Assembly: GCA_019400425.1 (NCBI GenBank)
Contig: JAFREE010000101.1
Span: 25,372-89,371, forward strand
Direction: 5' to 3'
DNA length: 64,000 bases
From: Hymenochaete sp. R1
Taxonomy: Eukaryota; Basidiomycota; Agaricomycetes; Hymenochaetales; Hymenochaetaceae
Part shown: positions 20,816 to 33,400 of the stretch, piece by piece
Layout of the letters: every line of letters starts with the position of its first letter
Position numbering within the stretch: the first letter of the stretch is position 1
Position numbers and translations under genes: made by a program
Notes under the pieces: model-generated
Database searches by the model: none
Told to the model about the DNA's origin: nothing
The model's input: only the letters and a program-made list of their open reading frames with translations

Positions 20816-23760
20816 TCAAGCCACCAAACCGATGGCCGCCCCTCCGAACGCCATCGCAAGCAATGCAACACCGAGACTTAGATTATGTTTCACTCGCGTG
20901 GACGACGACGCTGATCCACTCGATGTCGAAGTCGATGTGGAGCTGGCTTCTTGGAGGATTGAGGGGCAGGAGGGTGCGACGAGGACGTCCCCGTACGTGG
21001 ACGCGACCCAGAGGACGACGCCGTTCGTCCAGCCGAACCCGGCTTGGACGGTGTATTCGCCTCCACCACCGGAGGAGTCGATATCCGAGAGGGCGAACTT
21101 TTCGAACATCTGGAGTTTGTTTGAAGAGCGATGTAAAGGCGAAAAGGGTGGTTAGTGACCGACGTAGTCTGGACAAAAGTTATGGGGTGAAACGTACGTT
21201 TCCGGTGTTATTGACGCTGTTGGTGATGTTCAGTTCTGCGTCGGATAAACGATCGAGGATGCCGGGGATAGATCCTCCCGTTGCATGCCTTAGAACTTTT
21301 TGTTAGCTTTTCTAATCTAACAATCGCTCCAGCAGTTTTCAGGAACTCACCAACTACACAGAGCGCTCGCCATATACCTGTTCGCCAGTTCGCGCTGCAA
21401 AACTCTCGACCATGTTTCCCCATCAGTCGCGTTTCCACCGTTGAGGACGGTACCGTTCGCGTTGCTCACGTCTTCCCCTAGACTCGAGTTGCTGCCACCA
21501 GATGCAAGCCTCTGTCCTGGTAGCTGGCTCTCGTCTATCCCCAGCTGACCCTGTGGTATGAGGGAGAACGAGTCGTTAGAGCTCGAGCTCAACGCAATGG
21601 ATTGAACGGTCTTCGTGGAGAGATTGCCCGGTACATTCGCCAGTGCCTCCAGTACAATATACTGATGTGGTGGCCACGCATTCGGTGCGTCCCACTGCAG
21701 ACCCGTCTCCAAGAACGTCGACGGCACCGTGCCATTATACTTCTCCATCACCATGTTCACACTAGCGAACGCCCCGAATGCCGCGCTCTCGTTCGCCAAC
21801 ACTTCGGGTGGTACGATACCTGTCCAGAAGGGATAGAAGTGCGCGGCGGAGAAAAGAGTGTTGCGCGAGTTGGACGTGAGGTTGAAGTCGTAGAAAGCGA
21901 GCTTGGAGGAGTCCCAATGGAGGTCGAGGATGGCGCTCTGTAGTGAGGAGGCGGTCGTGCGGTGGATTTCGGCTAGTTCTTTTGTGGTTGTGTTTTGGGC
22001 GGACGAATGGGCGGAGTAGAGGTCTGCGAGGAGGGAATGTGCTTTGTCTGTGCGATGGCGATATCCTCAGTGTGTGAATTGAGGAAGAGGTAAGCTCGGG
22101 AACTCACAGACGATGCTGTTCAAACAGATAGGAATCGTGTTCTTGACGTTCAGCGTCCTCAGGCCAGGGTTCGTGTCGTTCGTCCCGCCAGCAAGCGGTT
22201 CCTTCAACCATCGGGCGGTGTAATCCCACCCGGTCTCTGCACCTGAAGCCAACTCGGAATAAAGCTCGGCCTTTTGAGACTCATTCAAGGGAGTAGTAAT
22301 GTCATCGCCATTAGCAGTTTCGTAATCTTCGTATGCGAAGTTTTTCATCGTAAATACTTGTATAAGTGAAAACCGAAAAGGCGCGAAAGAGGGAGGGTGC
22401 GTTACCAGTTAAATATGACTCGGGTCGCGGAGCCGTGTTGTTAACAGAGTATCGGAGGACTTCGTACGTGATGTTCGTGTACGGACTCGTGACGTTGAGT
22501 GTGCGATTCGTGTGCCACCATGACAGTTCGACTTCAGCGAGCGGAAGTGCTCGGTCGAGAATGGAGGTGTCGTTGGAGGCAGCGACGTAGTCGGATACCA
22601 TCTGCAGTGGGTCGGTAATCAGCGCTTAGTTCAATTCTAGTACCAGAAAAAAAGGTGGGAGGTCATGGACATACCTGGATAAAAAGGGGAGGTTGGGACC
22701 TATTTAGATCTAATTGTGTAAAGGCAATGTAAGTTTGAGCACACGAGCTAAAATATATGGACAAAATTATGGATTGCGTACAATATATTCGACCGCCATT
22801 CGGTATGAAGCCGAATCTCTCGAGTTCATCCATGAAGTTCTGAAGGGTCGCGTTGACCATCTCAAAGAGCTGAGACTGGATGAGACCCTTTATGATCCAA
22901 TACGAGTCCCAGTAGTCTGTCAATAAATAAATAACACCGGGATCGGGGATAATGGTCAAAAAAGGCTTTCAAAAAAGTCAAAGCAGGGAGAAGCACACTC
23001 ACACTGCTCGCGGAACCTGCCCCCGGGAACCACAAACGTATGATTCAACGGAATCAACGTGCTCTCGCACCCACCACCGCTGCTACAAAGAGCAGACTCG
23101 TTCGTGCCCCTCGCAAGCTGTGTCCAATACCCATGCACCGTCTTTGCAAACGCTTGCACCAACGAATCGGAGACGTTCGAGAGGAAGGGCGGGTCGGGAT
23201 TATAGGAAGGGAGGGCGACTGCTTCGAGTTCGAGGCCTTCGCCGCGGAACGAGGTGTCGACGAAGGTGAGAAGCTGTTGCTCTGTTAGGTTGGCGGTGGA
23301 GTTCGAATTGGAGAGAGCGTTGAAGGCGGCGATGATGGATGCAGAGGAACCGTTGGTGGGTTTGTCGACGAAGGTTTTTGGGTCGGAATACAAGCCTGCT
23401 ATGTTCACGGTTTGTAGGATCTGACAAAAAAGGTCAATCGAAAGGACGGACAGATGCTAGCTTTGGGGAGAACTGGTGAAGACGTACAGAACCTGCGCAG
23501 AATATCTCGCTCGGACACCATGCTTGGACAGGAGGGAGGGGCGCCTGGCTGGGTAGGACGTCTGCTAGAGGAACAGTGGGCGATGCGGTAGCCGTGGTGA
23601 GCGTCAGAGAGGGAAGGCTTGTGGTAGAAGCGCTCCCTGAAGACGAAGAGCTTGAGCTTGAGCTTGAACTCGAAGCTGCTTGAGGCAGAGCAAGCACCGC
23701 AGAGAACGAAGAGGCCCACACTGCGACCGCGCCTGTCAGAACGATCTTGAAGGACGCCAT
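20816..23760 (-). CDS. Secreted trehalase, glycoside hydrolase family 37
   Basis: Hydrolyses trehalose to two glucose molecules, here outside the cell or in the vacuole. The N-terminus (MASFKIVLTGAVAVWASSFSAVLA) is a signal peptide followed by a poly-Ser/Thr linker. Family landmarks are CPSEIFCAGS joined to TVNIAGLYSDPKTFVDKP, PGGRF...YYWDSYWIIKGL (signature 1, interrupted by an intron), GFIPNGGRIYY, LQWDAPNAWPPHQYIVLEAL (signature 2), and GGGGEYTVQAGFGWTNGVV. There are many Asn-x-Ser/Thr sites. The tail is Ser/Thr-rich and ends in a hydrophobic segment (LSLGVALLAMAFGGAAIGLVA), so it is probably membrane- or GPI-anchored. The neutral trehalase regulatory and calcium-binding N-terminus is absent. 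About nine exons; stop TGA 20816-20818. Confidence 0.92.
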
Positions 23761-24385
23761 CGTATCGACGCTCTCTCTCGCTGTTCTAGCTCCCGCTCTC
23801 TGATGACTGAGCGAGTAGGTGGGGGTGTCCGAGACAGAGTCTTGTTCATTGCGGCGGTCACGGTCATGGCTTTATAGTTGACCGTGAAGGTCGGTGCGGG
23901 CTGAACGTCGTAACGCGTGTTTGTTGGAGAGGGCGTCAGATGATCGAGGTCACCTTACACGTTCAGGGACAGACTCCGAATGATGTCGTCGGTGGAATAT
24001 TCGATTGAAGATGTTCGTTTTTCTATGAGTAGGCGTCTCATAGGGAGGGCAAGGATGATATGAGTACGATATACATGTTTTTTTCTTCTTACTACAATTT
24101 TTTTTTGAATGTAAAAGATGCCCACTCACTAACAATGATAAGAATACTATCTCTGATTTAAAGGAAGAAAAGAAACATTTACTGTCGATATGTTGACGGG
24201 CTAGTGCATAAGATAATAATGATCAGTGTCGGTGTGAAAGCGATGCGTATGCTAAAATTGTGTGGCCAAGATCCACTCAGCGTCCTTCACGTTGACCTCC
24301 CACCACCACAATCTACTCACACGTGCACATCGAGCGCATCTGCCGGTGGGATACATGCTTTCCGACTCGTTTAAGTTCGTGGCCC
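23761..24385. other. Divergent promoter region, trehalase and F-box gene
   Basis: About 625 bp between two divergent start codons. It holds the trehalase TATA box. T-rich tracts lie around 24080-24110. No gene is seen. Confidence 0.55.
23871..23876 (-). promoter_or_regulatory. TATA box of the trehalase gene
   Basis: On the minus strand this reads TATAAA, 111 bp upstream of the trehalase ATG, a usual distance for a fungal core promoter. Confidence 0.5.
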
Positions 24386-26008
24386 ATGTCCCCGGAAGAG
24401 CTATCATCCCTTTCATGTAGCCTCCATGAATTGGACCTTACTGAAGATACGCACGACAATGCGAATGGTTCATTGGAGTCGTTACCGAACGAAATCATTG
24501 CCCATATCTTCGTTTACATTGAACTGGGAGACTTGTGGGCTCTGTGCTTGAGCTCCAGGCGTCTTAAAGATCTAGTAAGTTTTTCTACATATTATCCGCA
24601 TCGTCCACGACTTACTGACGTGCAGGTCGGGCGTTTTGGATGGTTCTCATATCTCGTTCATAACAGGCGTCTCGCATTCAGTCTCAGCTGCGTCGAACCC
24701 TCATGGTCGCCATATAGTCAGGTTCGATATAATTCTATTGTCGATAGCAATTGGAAAACGCACAGTTTCCTCGCTCGACCGTTGTGCGAAGCCTGGCCAA
24801 AGACATATCGCCCAGAACTCGTCATCTCCAACTCGCGCCTCGTCCTTAGCTTTGGAAACTATTTAGACGTCTATGACTTTTGTACAACGGAAGGGAGCTC
24901 TGAGGTTCCGAGGATTCGACGGAGAGAGAGATACGCTTTGGAAGAGTCCGTTGTTCATACGGGCAGGGGCGATGTTACGAGAATGGCGTTCTTACCCGAT
25001 GGCAGGCAGGATCGTACCCTCCTAGTCGGTCTAGCGGACGGGTCCGTCAAGCAGGTCACTATCCCTGATAGTCCTGGGGATACTGAAATAGAACATGCGA
25101 CGCTTTATACAGAAGATACATCCATCGAAAGCGTATCCGTATCCGGCGAGCTATCATTCACGCTCTCAGATAACGGACAGGGCTGCCTCCTCCGCAACCT
25201 CAACACCGAGCAAGTCAACTCCATAACCGTCGACGAGAAGGGCCGCTCGTCCTACATTTCAACCTCCGCATCGCCGTATATCGCCATTGGAACCAGCTCT
25301 GCAACACCGCTCGCCATATACGACATATACGAAACGGGCTTCGCCCCTATACCCTCCGCAACCGTCGTCTCCGACAACAACAGCTCCGCTTACCCTGTGT
25401 ACGCTATCACAGGTCCCCCACCCCAGCTTCCTGTCAATCCAGGCCAAACATTCATCACTGGTTCCTTCGACGGCCGTGTTCGTATCTACGACCTCCGCTC
25501 ACCCACACATGGCTTCAGCAGCACTACTCCGTCCCCCCAGCTCCGCCCCACAATCACTCTCTTCGACCCGCTCATCCCCGAGACCATTTATTCTCTCTCA
25601 CCATGCGGAGGTGGGTCAGGATACACCATCGCCGCCGGCCTCGCGCGGCACAGTGTCGTCGCGTTTTGGGATCTGCGTTCACCGACTCCAAAGAGTGGTG
25701 GATGGAGCGTATATGCGCCGGGTAATGACCCTTCGCCTGTGTTTTCGGTCGTGGGGGAGTCGGCGAGGGTATTTGGTGCGACACAGAGTCGGGCGTTTGT
25801 ATTGGATTTCTCGCCGGGGGAGATGGTTGGGATGGAGGTGTATCCTGGGTTGAAGGGAAGTGACAGCGAGCATGGGTCCACGAGGGGAAATGGGCGCGGG
25901 AATGGGAGAATGAGAATGGGCGCGGGGAGGGTGGATTGGGCGTTGAAGACGGGGGATGGGCTGCACTACGATGTGACGACGTATCGACATGCGAATCCCA
26001 TGGTTTAA
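24386..26008 (+). CDS. F-box protein with WD40-like repeats
   Basis: The F-box at about residues 30-65 (LESLPNEIIAHIFVYIELGD then CLSSRRLKDL) would dock to SKP1 in an SCF ubiquitin ligase. The remainder contains WD40-type blades such as TFITGSFDGRVRIYDLRSP and SVVAFWDLRSPTP, a likely substrate-binding propeller. The first ATG of the frame is at 24386; codons further upstream open only from a GTG. Read without splicing it has 540 codons. However, 24575-24625 has GTAAGT, a CTGAC branch site and GTGCAG and is exactly 51 nt without a stop, so it is probably an intron, leaving about 523 residues. The C-terminus is Gly/Arg/Asn-rich. The substrate is unknown. Confidence 0.82.
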   Translation: MSPEELSSLSCSLHELDLTEDTHDNANGSLESLPNEIIAHIFVYIELGDLWALCLSSRRLKDLVSFSTYYPHRPRLTDVQVGRFGWFSYLVHNRRLAFSLSCVEPSWSPYSQVRYNSIVDSNWKTHSFLARPLCEAWPKTYRPELVISNSRLVLSFGNYLDVYDFCTTEGSSEVPRIRRRERYALEESVVHTGRGDVTRMAFLPDGRQDRTLLVGLADGSVKQVTIPDSPGDTEIEHATLYTEDTSIESVSVSGELSFTLSDNGQGCLLRNLNTEQVNSITVDEKGRSSYISTSASPYIAIGTSSATPLAIYDIYETGFAPIPSATVVSDNNSSAYPVYAITGPPPQLPVNPGQTFITGSFDGRVRIYDLRSPTHGFSSTTPSPQLRPTITLFDPLIPETIYSLSPCGGGSGYTIAAGLARHSVVAFWDLRSPTPKSGGWSVYAPGNDPSPVFSVVGESARVFGATQSRAFVLDFSPGEMVGMEVYPGLKGSDSEHGSTRGNGRGNGRMRMGAGRVDWALKTGDGLHYDVTTYRHANPMV

Positions 26009-26309
26009 AGTAAATCATACTGCTCTTTCTCGTTCGTTAAGATCAGAGAACTCACTTAATTGATGTCAAAAACTCGACCGTGTCGTGCTACGCACTCTCA
26101 TTCCTTTTTCGCCATTTATATTTGCCCCAACTTTTACTTTGTTTATCCGCCAATCAAAGAGACGCGCCTGTCTAACGCGACACGATCACGTGGTTGGAAA
26201 AATTAAAATAAAATAACTTGAGAAAATGAATCGACGTCATTCCGAAATCCTGTAAACCCCTTCGCCGATGCATCTGCCACTTGATTAGAAACCACCATCA
26301 CTACACCCT
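26009..26309. other. Region between F-box gene and NCA2
   Basis: About 300 bp, same-strand genes. It holds an E-box-like GATCACGTGG near 26185 and an A-rich 'AAAATAAAATAA' tract just after it. No gene. Confidence 0.45.
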
Positions 26310-28508
26310 ATGTCATCTTTCGCGACAAACTACGTCCAGCCGCTGCTCACAGCGTCGTACTCTACGACCCTTTCTCAAATACAAACCGAAGGATCCTCCG
26401 ATGCCTTGCAAAGCGTCCGAGAGAACGTGGACGTCACGGTGCTCAGCCAACACGACACCAAAATATTAGACCAGAACGAAAGACTGAGGACACTCCTTTC
26501 GCAGTTTAAGCAGCCAGCTGACGTAAATGTTCTTCATGATGCGCTCGCTGCTCTCCATGAATCAGAAGAAACCGACAACGAAGCGTCGACTACTTCAGCG
26601 GGTGCAGACGATTCTGTAAAAATGGCGCTCGAGAGACAGGTCATCGTCGGCTTGTACGCGTCGGTGCTTGAGCAATGGCTTCTTCAGGTTATCGAGCTTG
26701 ATTCGGAGGTGGAATGGTGGGATAGCGTTGCGCGCTCATCGTCATCTGTGGTTTCGTACCTCATCGCAAGTACGTGCCTCTCTTCTCTCATTCTCCCAGA
26801 CGGTGATAGCTCATCACAATACGGCTCGGGCGCCGTACGGTAATTTTGTTTTCGAAAGCTTTGCCTGAGCGTCTGCACCGCGTCCTCCTCACCATCCTCC
26901 GCGCCTTCCGTACACAGAACATACCCATACGCCCTTCGTCATTCTCCCCGAATACTTTTCGCCAGCTCTTCCCCAACACAGGATCATTGAGACCAACGGC
27001 TCTCCGCATATCGTTCTTCCCGCATCTTGTAAAGCAACCACATTTCTTCTTCCTTTCGCCGTTGGAGCTCGCAAGGCAGGAATGTGAGGTAAAGAAGGCG
27101 GGTCTTGTGGAGATGAGGGATAAGAGGGCTGAAGAGCTCGGGCGATTGCTGCTGTTGAGACCGGAGTTGGAGGACTTGGCTCGCCATGATCACGATGGGG
27201 ACTCTGATGGATGGGATAATGCTGAGGTTATGAGTAGACTTCAGTTGGCGGTGTCAGGTCCAGAATCGGTCTTTCTCGCCCAAAGCGCAGCTCCGTCCGC
27301 CTCCAATTTCCTTTCCAACACATTATCAGCGCACAATGTTTCCCACTCGCGGGCGTTCGCATCCCTCCGCAGGCCGTCTAAGATTACCCTGCTATGGCCC
27401 CGGCTGGCGCTTGTGCCCGTCGTCGCTATTCTCGGGATTCGAGGCATCTACAATTCGAGAGAAGCGATATTAGAGAGTGCGTTAAATGTACAGGAGACAT
27501 TGAAAGGATTCTGGTTTGGATACGTCGTTGATCCTGTACTCGGGATACTGGATACTGTCCGGACCGGTGGAGAAGATGGGGCACGGATTGTCAACGAAGA
27601 GGCTGTAAAGGCTGACCTCGAGGTAAGTCAGATGTTTAAACATCGTTCGCGTCTTATTAATCGACTTCGTGGCCGATCACTTAGTCGCTTGAACGGATGG
27701 CAGTAGCCTTGAGCAAAGAGAAGCTGGGCCTTAACGACACTCAAATACATGAGCTGCAGAGTCAGATCCGACACGGTGATTTGACGCCTGTTCTTCGTAT
27801 TTACGAAGAGGATATCAAGTCGCCTGTCCGATCCGCTGTTGCAGGGAGCCTTGTCCGTTCGCTCCTAATTCAAATACAAAAAGCCAAGGTGCGCCATAAA
27901 ATGCGGCTCAATTTTGAACTTTTTATTTCCTAAAGCCTACATTTCATTCTCTTTATTCTACTTTATTACAGGTCGACCTTGACCAAGCACTTTCGGGCAT
28001 CGACAAGCTCCTCAAGTCCCAAGAGCTCACATTTGCATTCGTCGGCGTTGCCCCCTCCCTGGCCATCCTCTATGCCGCCTTCAATAGCTTCCGTACCCTC
28101 TGGTCCGGCAAACGTGGGAACAAACGATATGGTGGACGAAGACACAGGGAGGCAGCGTGGTCAGCTATAAGGCGCGTGGAGCGCTTGCTCATTACTGAGT
28201 CTGACCAGAGCGTGGGCGTGGATATGATGCCGGTCGTGTCTGACTTGAATGAACATGGATCGAATGGACGTCAAAGGCAGCTTGCGCCTATCACCTCTGG
28301 CATGCTCGTCGTCGCCCTCGCTCGACTCCGGGAATACGCAGAGAAGAGGCTACCTGCGCGTTCCCTACTGCGTGAGGGTATCTTGGGAGACATTGCGGAT
28401 CTCGAGAATCCCTCATTGTCACGAGCGGAGAAGCTGAGGGTCGTGGAGAGGATGTGGAGAAGCTGGGGAGAGTCTCTTGGGTGGAATCGGATGGGAAAGT
28501 TGGCATAA
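26310..28508 (+). CDS. NCA2: NCA2-type mitochondrial ATP synthase regulator
   Basis: NCA2 is a mitochondrial membrane protein first found in yeast as a nuclear gene needed for correct expression of the mitochondrial ATP6/ATP8 transcript. Here the N-terminal part reads RQVIVGLYASVLEQWLLQVI. After the first intron (about 26770-26858) come LPERLHRVLLTILRAFRTQN, FFFLSPLELARQECEVKKAG and MRDKRAEELGRLL. These are followed by a hydrophobic segment (LALVPVVAILGIRGIYNSRE) and KGFWFGYVVDPVLGILDTVR. The last exon carries the conserved FAFVGVAPSLAILYAAFNSF and KRYGGRRHREAAWSAIR. Four or five exons; the ATG at 26310 is early and stop TAA is 28506-28508. The size is close to that of yeast NCA2 (about 616 residues). 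Confidence 0.88.
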
Positions 28509-28855
28509 TCTCCCGACTAGGGCCAAGAGGTGAAGGCTGTTGATTGTTGTTAATCTCATCATTCTCATTGAATTACAGACTCAGCGTACAAGAACATGAT
28601 CGTTATCGTAAGTAGACATAGCAAGAAAACGAAACGAAACAGAAATCCCGACTTGGAAAACACTTCCCCTCTCGTACATGCTTCGCGTGACACAATGCTC
28701 AATGTAGAGGCCGAGCTCTACTAGATACAAGAAACTTCGAACGGTAAACACCAGAAATGATAACATAGCAAAATCAACCATAAAAGAACGAGAAAGAAAG
28801 GTAAGTGATTAAGGGGAATTGGGGGGAAAGGCGAGAACGAAGTTGGAAGTACCGA
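28509..28855. other. Convergent 3' region, NCA2 and aquaporin
   Basis: About 350 bp between two convergent stop codons. It should hold both 3' untranslated regions. No coding signal. Confidence 0.55.
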
Positions 28856-30440
28856 TCAGACGTTGTCCACGCCGATAGGCACTCGGCGATCCTCAGAGAT
28901 GCGACGAGCTTCCCGTACAGACTTGCTCCTATTTTTTTTTTAAAAAAAAAGAAGGCATAAGTAAACCACAAAACGCTCCCAAACCCTCACATCAACCAAC
29001 AACGAGACTCACGCATAATTCACGATACTCTCCCCACCCGTATACACAAGCGCATCATACAATCCTGCTGCAACCAGCGCTCCCAGAATTGGCGCCAACA
29101 CCCCACACCAGAGCCAGTACTGGTGCCGGAAGTCGAACACCTCGCGTCCGTAGCCGGCCATGGCCGTGAAGATGCGTGGGCCGAGGTCGCGGGCCGGGTT
29201 AACGGCGAAGCCTGTTTGCGGGCCGAAGGTCATGCCGATGCCGAAGAGGGTGAGGAAGAGAACAATGGGGAGAAGGCCTGGGGGTGGGGGGCCGTTCCGT
29301 CGGTCGGTGGCGGCGAAGAGGACGAGAACGAGGAGGAAGGTGCCGAGAAACTGTGGTATTTGGACATGGACATGGGCATAGAAAGTGATTAACGCAGGCG
29401 GATTAGTGTTGGTCTGGCGTAAAAATGTGCGTTAATGACTGACCTCATCCCAAAACGCTGAGACATTAGGTACATAGGAAGCCTGGAGTTATGAACGGAG
29501 AGAGGGAAACGGTGGTGAGCATGAGACATTAAAAGTTGAGAGTTTGCAGAGGAACCTCAGAGATGAGACGCGCTCGGCTCCGAGGCTTGTGGGGAAGGGA
29601 TGTTAAAGGGAGGTCCGACTTACCGCATACGTCCCGAAGAGGGACGCGGTCCCAGGCACAGTGCGGATACCAGATCCGCCTTCGAACAAGTCGATCGCAT
29701 GCACGTAATTCGCGTACGTCAACGCAGCGCCGATGATTCCTCCTAATAGCTGGCTGAGGACGTAGATGGGAACCCTGCGCCAGGGGAACCCACGGAAAGT
29801 CGCAAGGGCGAGAGTGACCTAAAGACAGTTGAGGAACACGTTAGCCTACTATCGACACTGCAACTCAACACCTCCGATCCGAATTTGGTATGGAGTATAG
29901 AACCTACCGCCGGATTTATGTGACCTCCGCTGATACCTCCTGCGATCCAGGCCCCGAGACCTATGCCTTTGGGTAGGAAGTTAGTGACGGAGAACATCAA
30001 TCGAACAGTGAATACCGAACGGACCTATGCCCCAACCCAAAGCGACTGAAAGCCAACCCTACGTTTCGATCGAATCGACAGAGTCAGACAACGTGAGGAA
30101 CACATGATAAAAACAAGGACACCGTACCCCTGCCGAAGATGACGACACATTGGTGTTGTTGAACAAGTTACCCTGTGCATTACCCGCAGTCCCGAACATG
30201 ACTAGGATCGCGGTGCCCAGAAATTCTGCGGCAGGTTCTCGAATGAGATGCCTATTCCATTCCGCAAACATGCCATTCTGTCAATACGTGCTCTAGCATA
30301 CGCAAATACGGGTCCTACCGAATTTTTGACCAGCGGTTCGGATGCATGGACAGGGGGTCGTTGTCCATAGGATGGATACTAGACTGTCGAGAGCTAGTAC
30401 CATCCATGTGCATCATCTCCTTGTCAGAGGTGTCCGACAT
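28856..30440 (-). CDS. Aquaglyceroporin (MIP family channel)
   Basis: Plasma-membrane channel for glycerol and water. The N-terminus [14 protein letters not shown] is cytosolic and Met-rich. It is followed by [20 protein letters not shown] (helix 1), then [20 protein letters not shown] with the first NPA motif, whose codons are split by an intron (29821-29908 region). Next come [19 protein letters not shown], an [17 protein letters not shown] helix, and [17 protein letters not shown] with the second NPA motif. The last helix is [17 protein letters not shown]. The Asp after NPAR (NPARD) is the usual glycerol-channel residue. The last exon after a poly-T/A intron encodes a basic tail [17 protein letters not shown] and stops at TGA 28856-28858. 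About seven exons, roughly 330 residues. The long regulatory N- and C-tails of yeast Fps1 are absent. Confidence 0.92.
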
Positions 30441-33400
30441 TGTTGAGTCAAGGGGGGAGGGGTGAGGTCAAAAGTGGGTTAGTAGAAAAGGTGGAAGGCA
30501 GTCCGGGGGTTGATGTGTTCTTCTGGATGCAAAGTTGCTGATGATTTATAGTCTGGGTGGCTGACAGTGCTGTGCCTATTTCAATCTGTCCTGGGAAAAG
30601 CAAAGTAAAGCGAAAAGGGACGTGAGTTATTTGTGAGCGGGAGGACTTCCGCTCTTAGAAGGATAGATATTTAGTACGTTTAGTCCAGGTGCACCATCGA
30701 TATGCTTATATCGTATGCGTACCTTCTTCTCTGCAAAGCTCTTCATATCGGGAGCCGTTTCCCGGAGGTGAGATGTCAAGGCCTCCAAAGAGGGGTGGCC
30801 AAACAACAAGCTCCTAAGCAAGGTGCCGCTCCGCCAAGTTTATTCGAGAAAGTATGCCAATTGCGGAGCGGATCTCTTGAGATCTGACAGGGACGAAGGG
30901 ATAGGATAGGACTGAGGGACTCCTTTTCGAGAGTCGTCCACTATCATCGGGTGCAATGGAGCCTCCAGCAGACTCAAAAGAAGATGAGGACATACCTGCT
31001 CCAATCTCTGACCATCTTCTCTAATACAAAGAGACTCACTTTTTACACGTTCCTGAATGGGTAGGCAGTGGCAAGATCTTGGTGTAATTCAGTAAGAATA
31101 ATATCGAAGCCAAGTGCAATAGAATGTTTCGGAACACTTTAACCCCTCTCGTCCATCATGTTACCTATGTCGCTCAAAGCATTCAGTAGTATGTCTCACG
31201 ATTCAGAGCCCCGTGGATATTCTGAATTGGCAGAACACGGATTGAAGAAACCACAAGAGAGCCTGAGCTGTGTACAACACATTTCGTTAGTCGAGTTCAA
31301 GGGTGTCCTCAGGCCGCAAGTAGTCCGTGAACACATGTGACAGTGGCACAATCTGGTACAAGAGGCTCAAACTCGGAAGATCTTGTCTGAAGATAGACAT
31401 CAAGCTCAGTCAAAGATAAGACATTCATAGAGAAAGAGACATACGGAAAAATTAACAATCTCGATATGTCGCTGGCGCCCAGTCAGCAACAAAGCGAATT
31501 GTATTAGACAAAGAATCAGGTGTCCAAAGACGATCTGCACCAGTCCGCATTGAAATGTATTGAATAAATCAACAGAATCAGATACAAAGTTGATTTCAAT
31601 GGTTTGGATATGTTTTCATCAGCACAATGTCCGCGTTCGTGTGCTATATACAGACCGCAATTCAAAGGGCAACCTACCCTCTTTCTCATTGCTCGTGTTG
31701 ATAACGCTGTATATACACGCATGGAGTCTGAACCAACCCCCGACGCCACCGCCGAGTAAACTGCAATTATGTCCCGTTGATTAAACGGAGCTAAGCCGTC
31801 GTAACTATCGCGGGAGCGAAACTCCTTCAAATTCTCCGCCAGGGCCGAGTCGCGGCTGGTAATTCCTAAATTGACCTGTGGGTCTCGCTTTCAAGTCAAT
31901 GCCCATTAGAACTAAGTTCGAGAGAAAAACCCCATGATACGGACCACGCACGTATGAAAAGAAAGAAGGGTTCGGGCGCCAAGCCTCCTCAATTTTTGCA
32001 TCATGCAAGTTGCAACCCCGCATGAGCGGATCCAATCTGCGTTCAGCAAGTATGTCTCCCTTGTCATTATAAATGTGTTGGCATTTAGAACGATACAAAG
32101 CATTCCCACTAACCACATGATCCGGTTGAGCCAACAATAAGGTTTGTGGGTTTCACCACATTCCACATACTGCTCACTGTTTACCTCGACTTTCGCATTC
32201 AAAAGAAACCAATAATATCGCAAGAAGCTCGTCCACGCTCCAATCCCGAGTCCGGCTTCGGGTAACTTGAAAGGGAAATCAAAGGATCTCCTACTACATA
32301 TAAATGGGGCTAGGAAAGGAAAAGAGAGAACAGGTCGTGTTCGATTCGATGAAAACGCAATCCAATAAGAATCGTTCAGCGCTCGTCTCTTCTCATCGTG
32401 GAACTAATCAGTATTCAATACCTTTGGCTTTTCAAAACGAATCTCGAAATACGTACTGATATGTGCCGCTCCCATTGGAATAAGTGAGCTGTGCGCGATG
32501 AATCCAATTCCATTTGGTAGAATGCCACCTAGACTGGAGCTATAGTATCTTTATCGATGCGAGCGTGAGAAGCAAGGTCCAGCTCTAAATGACTGCAATA
32601 GATTCGAAGCATCAGAGAAAAGGAAGAGAGGGAAGAAGAAAAAGGGGGAGTTCAATATGACTCGCACTTAGCCGTTGACCACGCTGGAACAAAGACGTTC
32701 AGGCGTGGTTCGCCAGCTCAAAATTCAGTCCCTTGGTGCTCAGTGAAGTTTGATGTCGCCCGACACTAACGTGAGAAATCGAGTATTCGAGCCCACAAAT
32801 CATCGCAGTCGCAGTCACCAGTAGTCTAAATCGGACATCTGGAGGTAGAATCAACGTTTGGAAATATTTCCTTGGGTACCAGAATTCAGTAAGCGGGACA
32901 GGTCAAGGAGGCCCACCCGGGTCAAACGCCCTCCCCAAGACCCTCTCGTCTACAAAAGAGTACACACCACACAAGGGAGATGCACTATTTTATTTCCTTG
33001 AAACGAAGAAAAAGATAATTATTAACAATGTAATAGAAGAGACATTGCTTACAAGTTTAGCTCGGATTTGATAACAAAAGGAGACAGAAGAGAAGGGGTT
33101 GGGGGAAGAAACACGGGCCGGGGGCAAACCGGGGAGGGATGGCCGAAATAAGGTCTCGCAAGGGAGAAAGAAACGACAGATATGAAACAAACAGGAAGAG
33201 GAAAACCCTTGTACGTATGAATGTACGAGCTAGGGTACAGTGTACGATAGGATATGCGCTGAACTAGGAACTGGGAACTGGATGAGCAGAACACGGGACA
33301 ATCAGGGAAATGGTCATAGAAACAGTTGGATAGCGCGAGGGTGGAATTGAACATAGAAGAGAGGCCGTTCCGAGAAATCTGGGAATAACACTAGGATATG

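Noticed and set aside
25287..25853. 188-codon plus-strand frame inside the F-box/WD40 gene
   Set aside because: Out-of-frame shadow of the WD40 coding sequence; it shows no motif of its own.
31805..32223. Minus-strand frames of 103-110 codons at about 32 kb
   Set aside because: Two overlapping frames are open at once. There is no conserved motif or clear splice structure.
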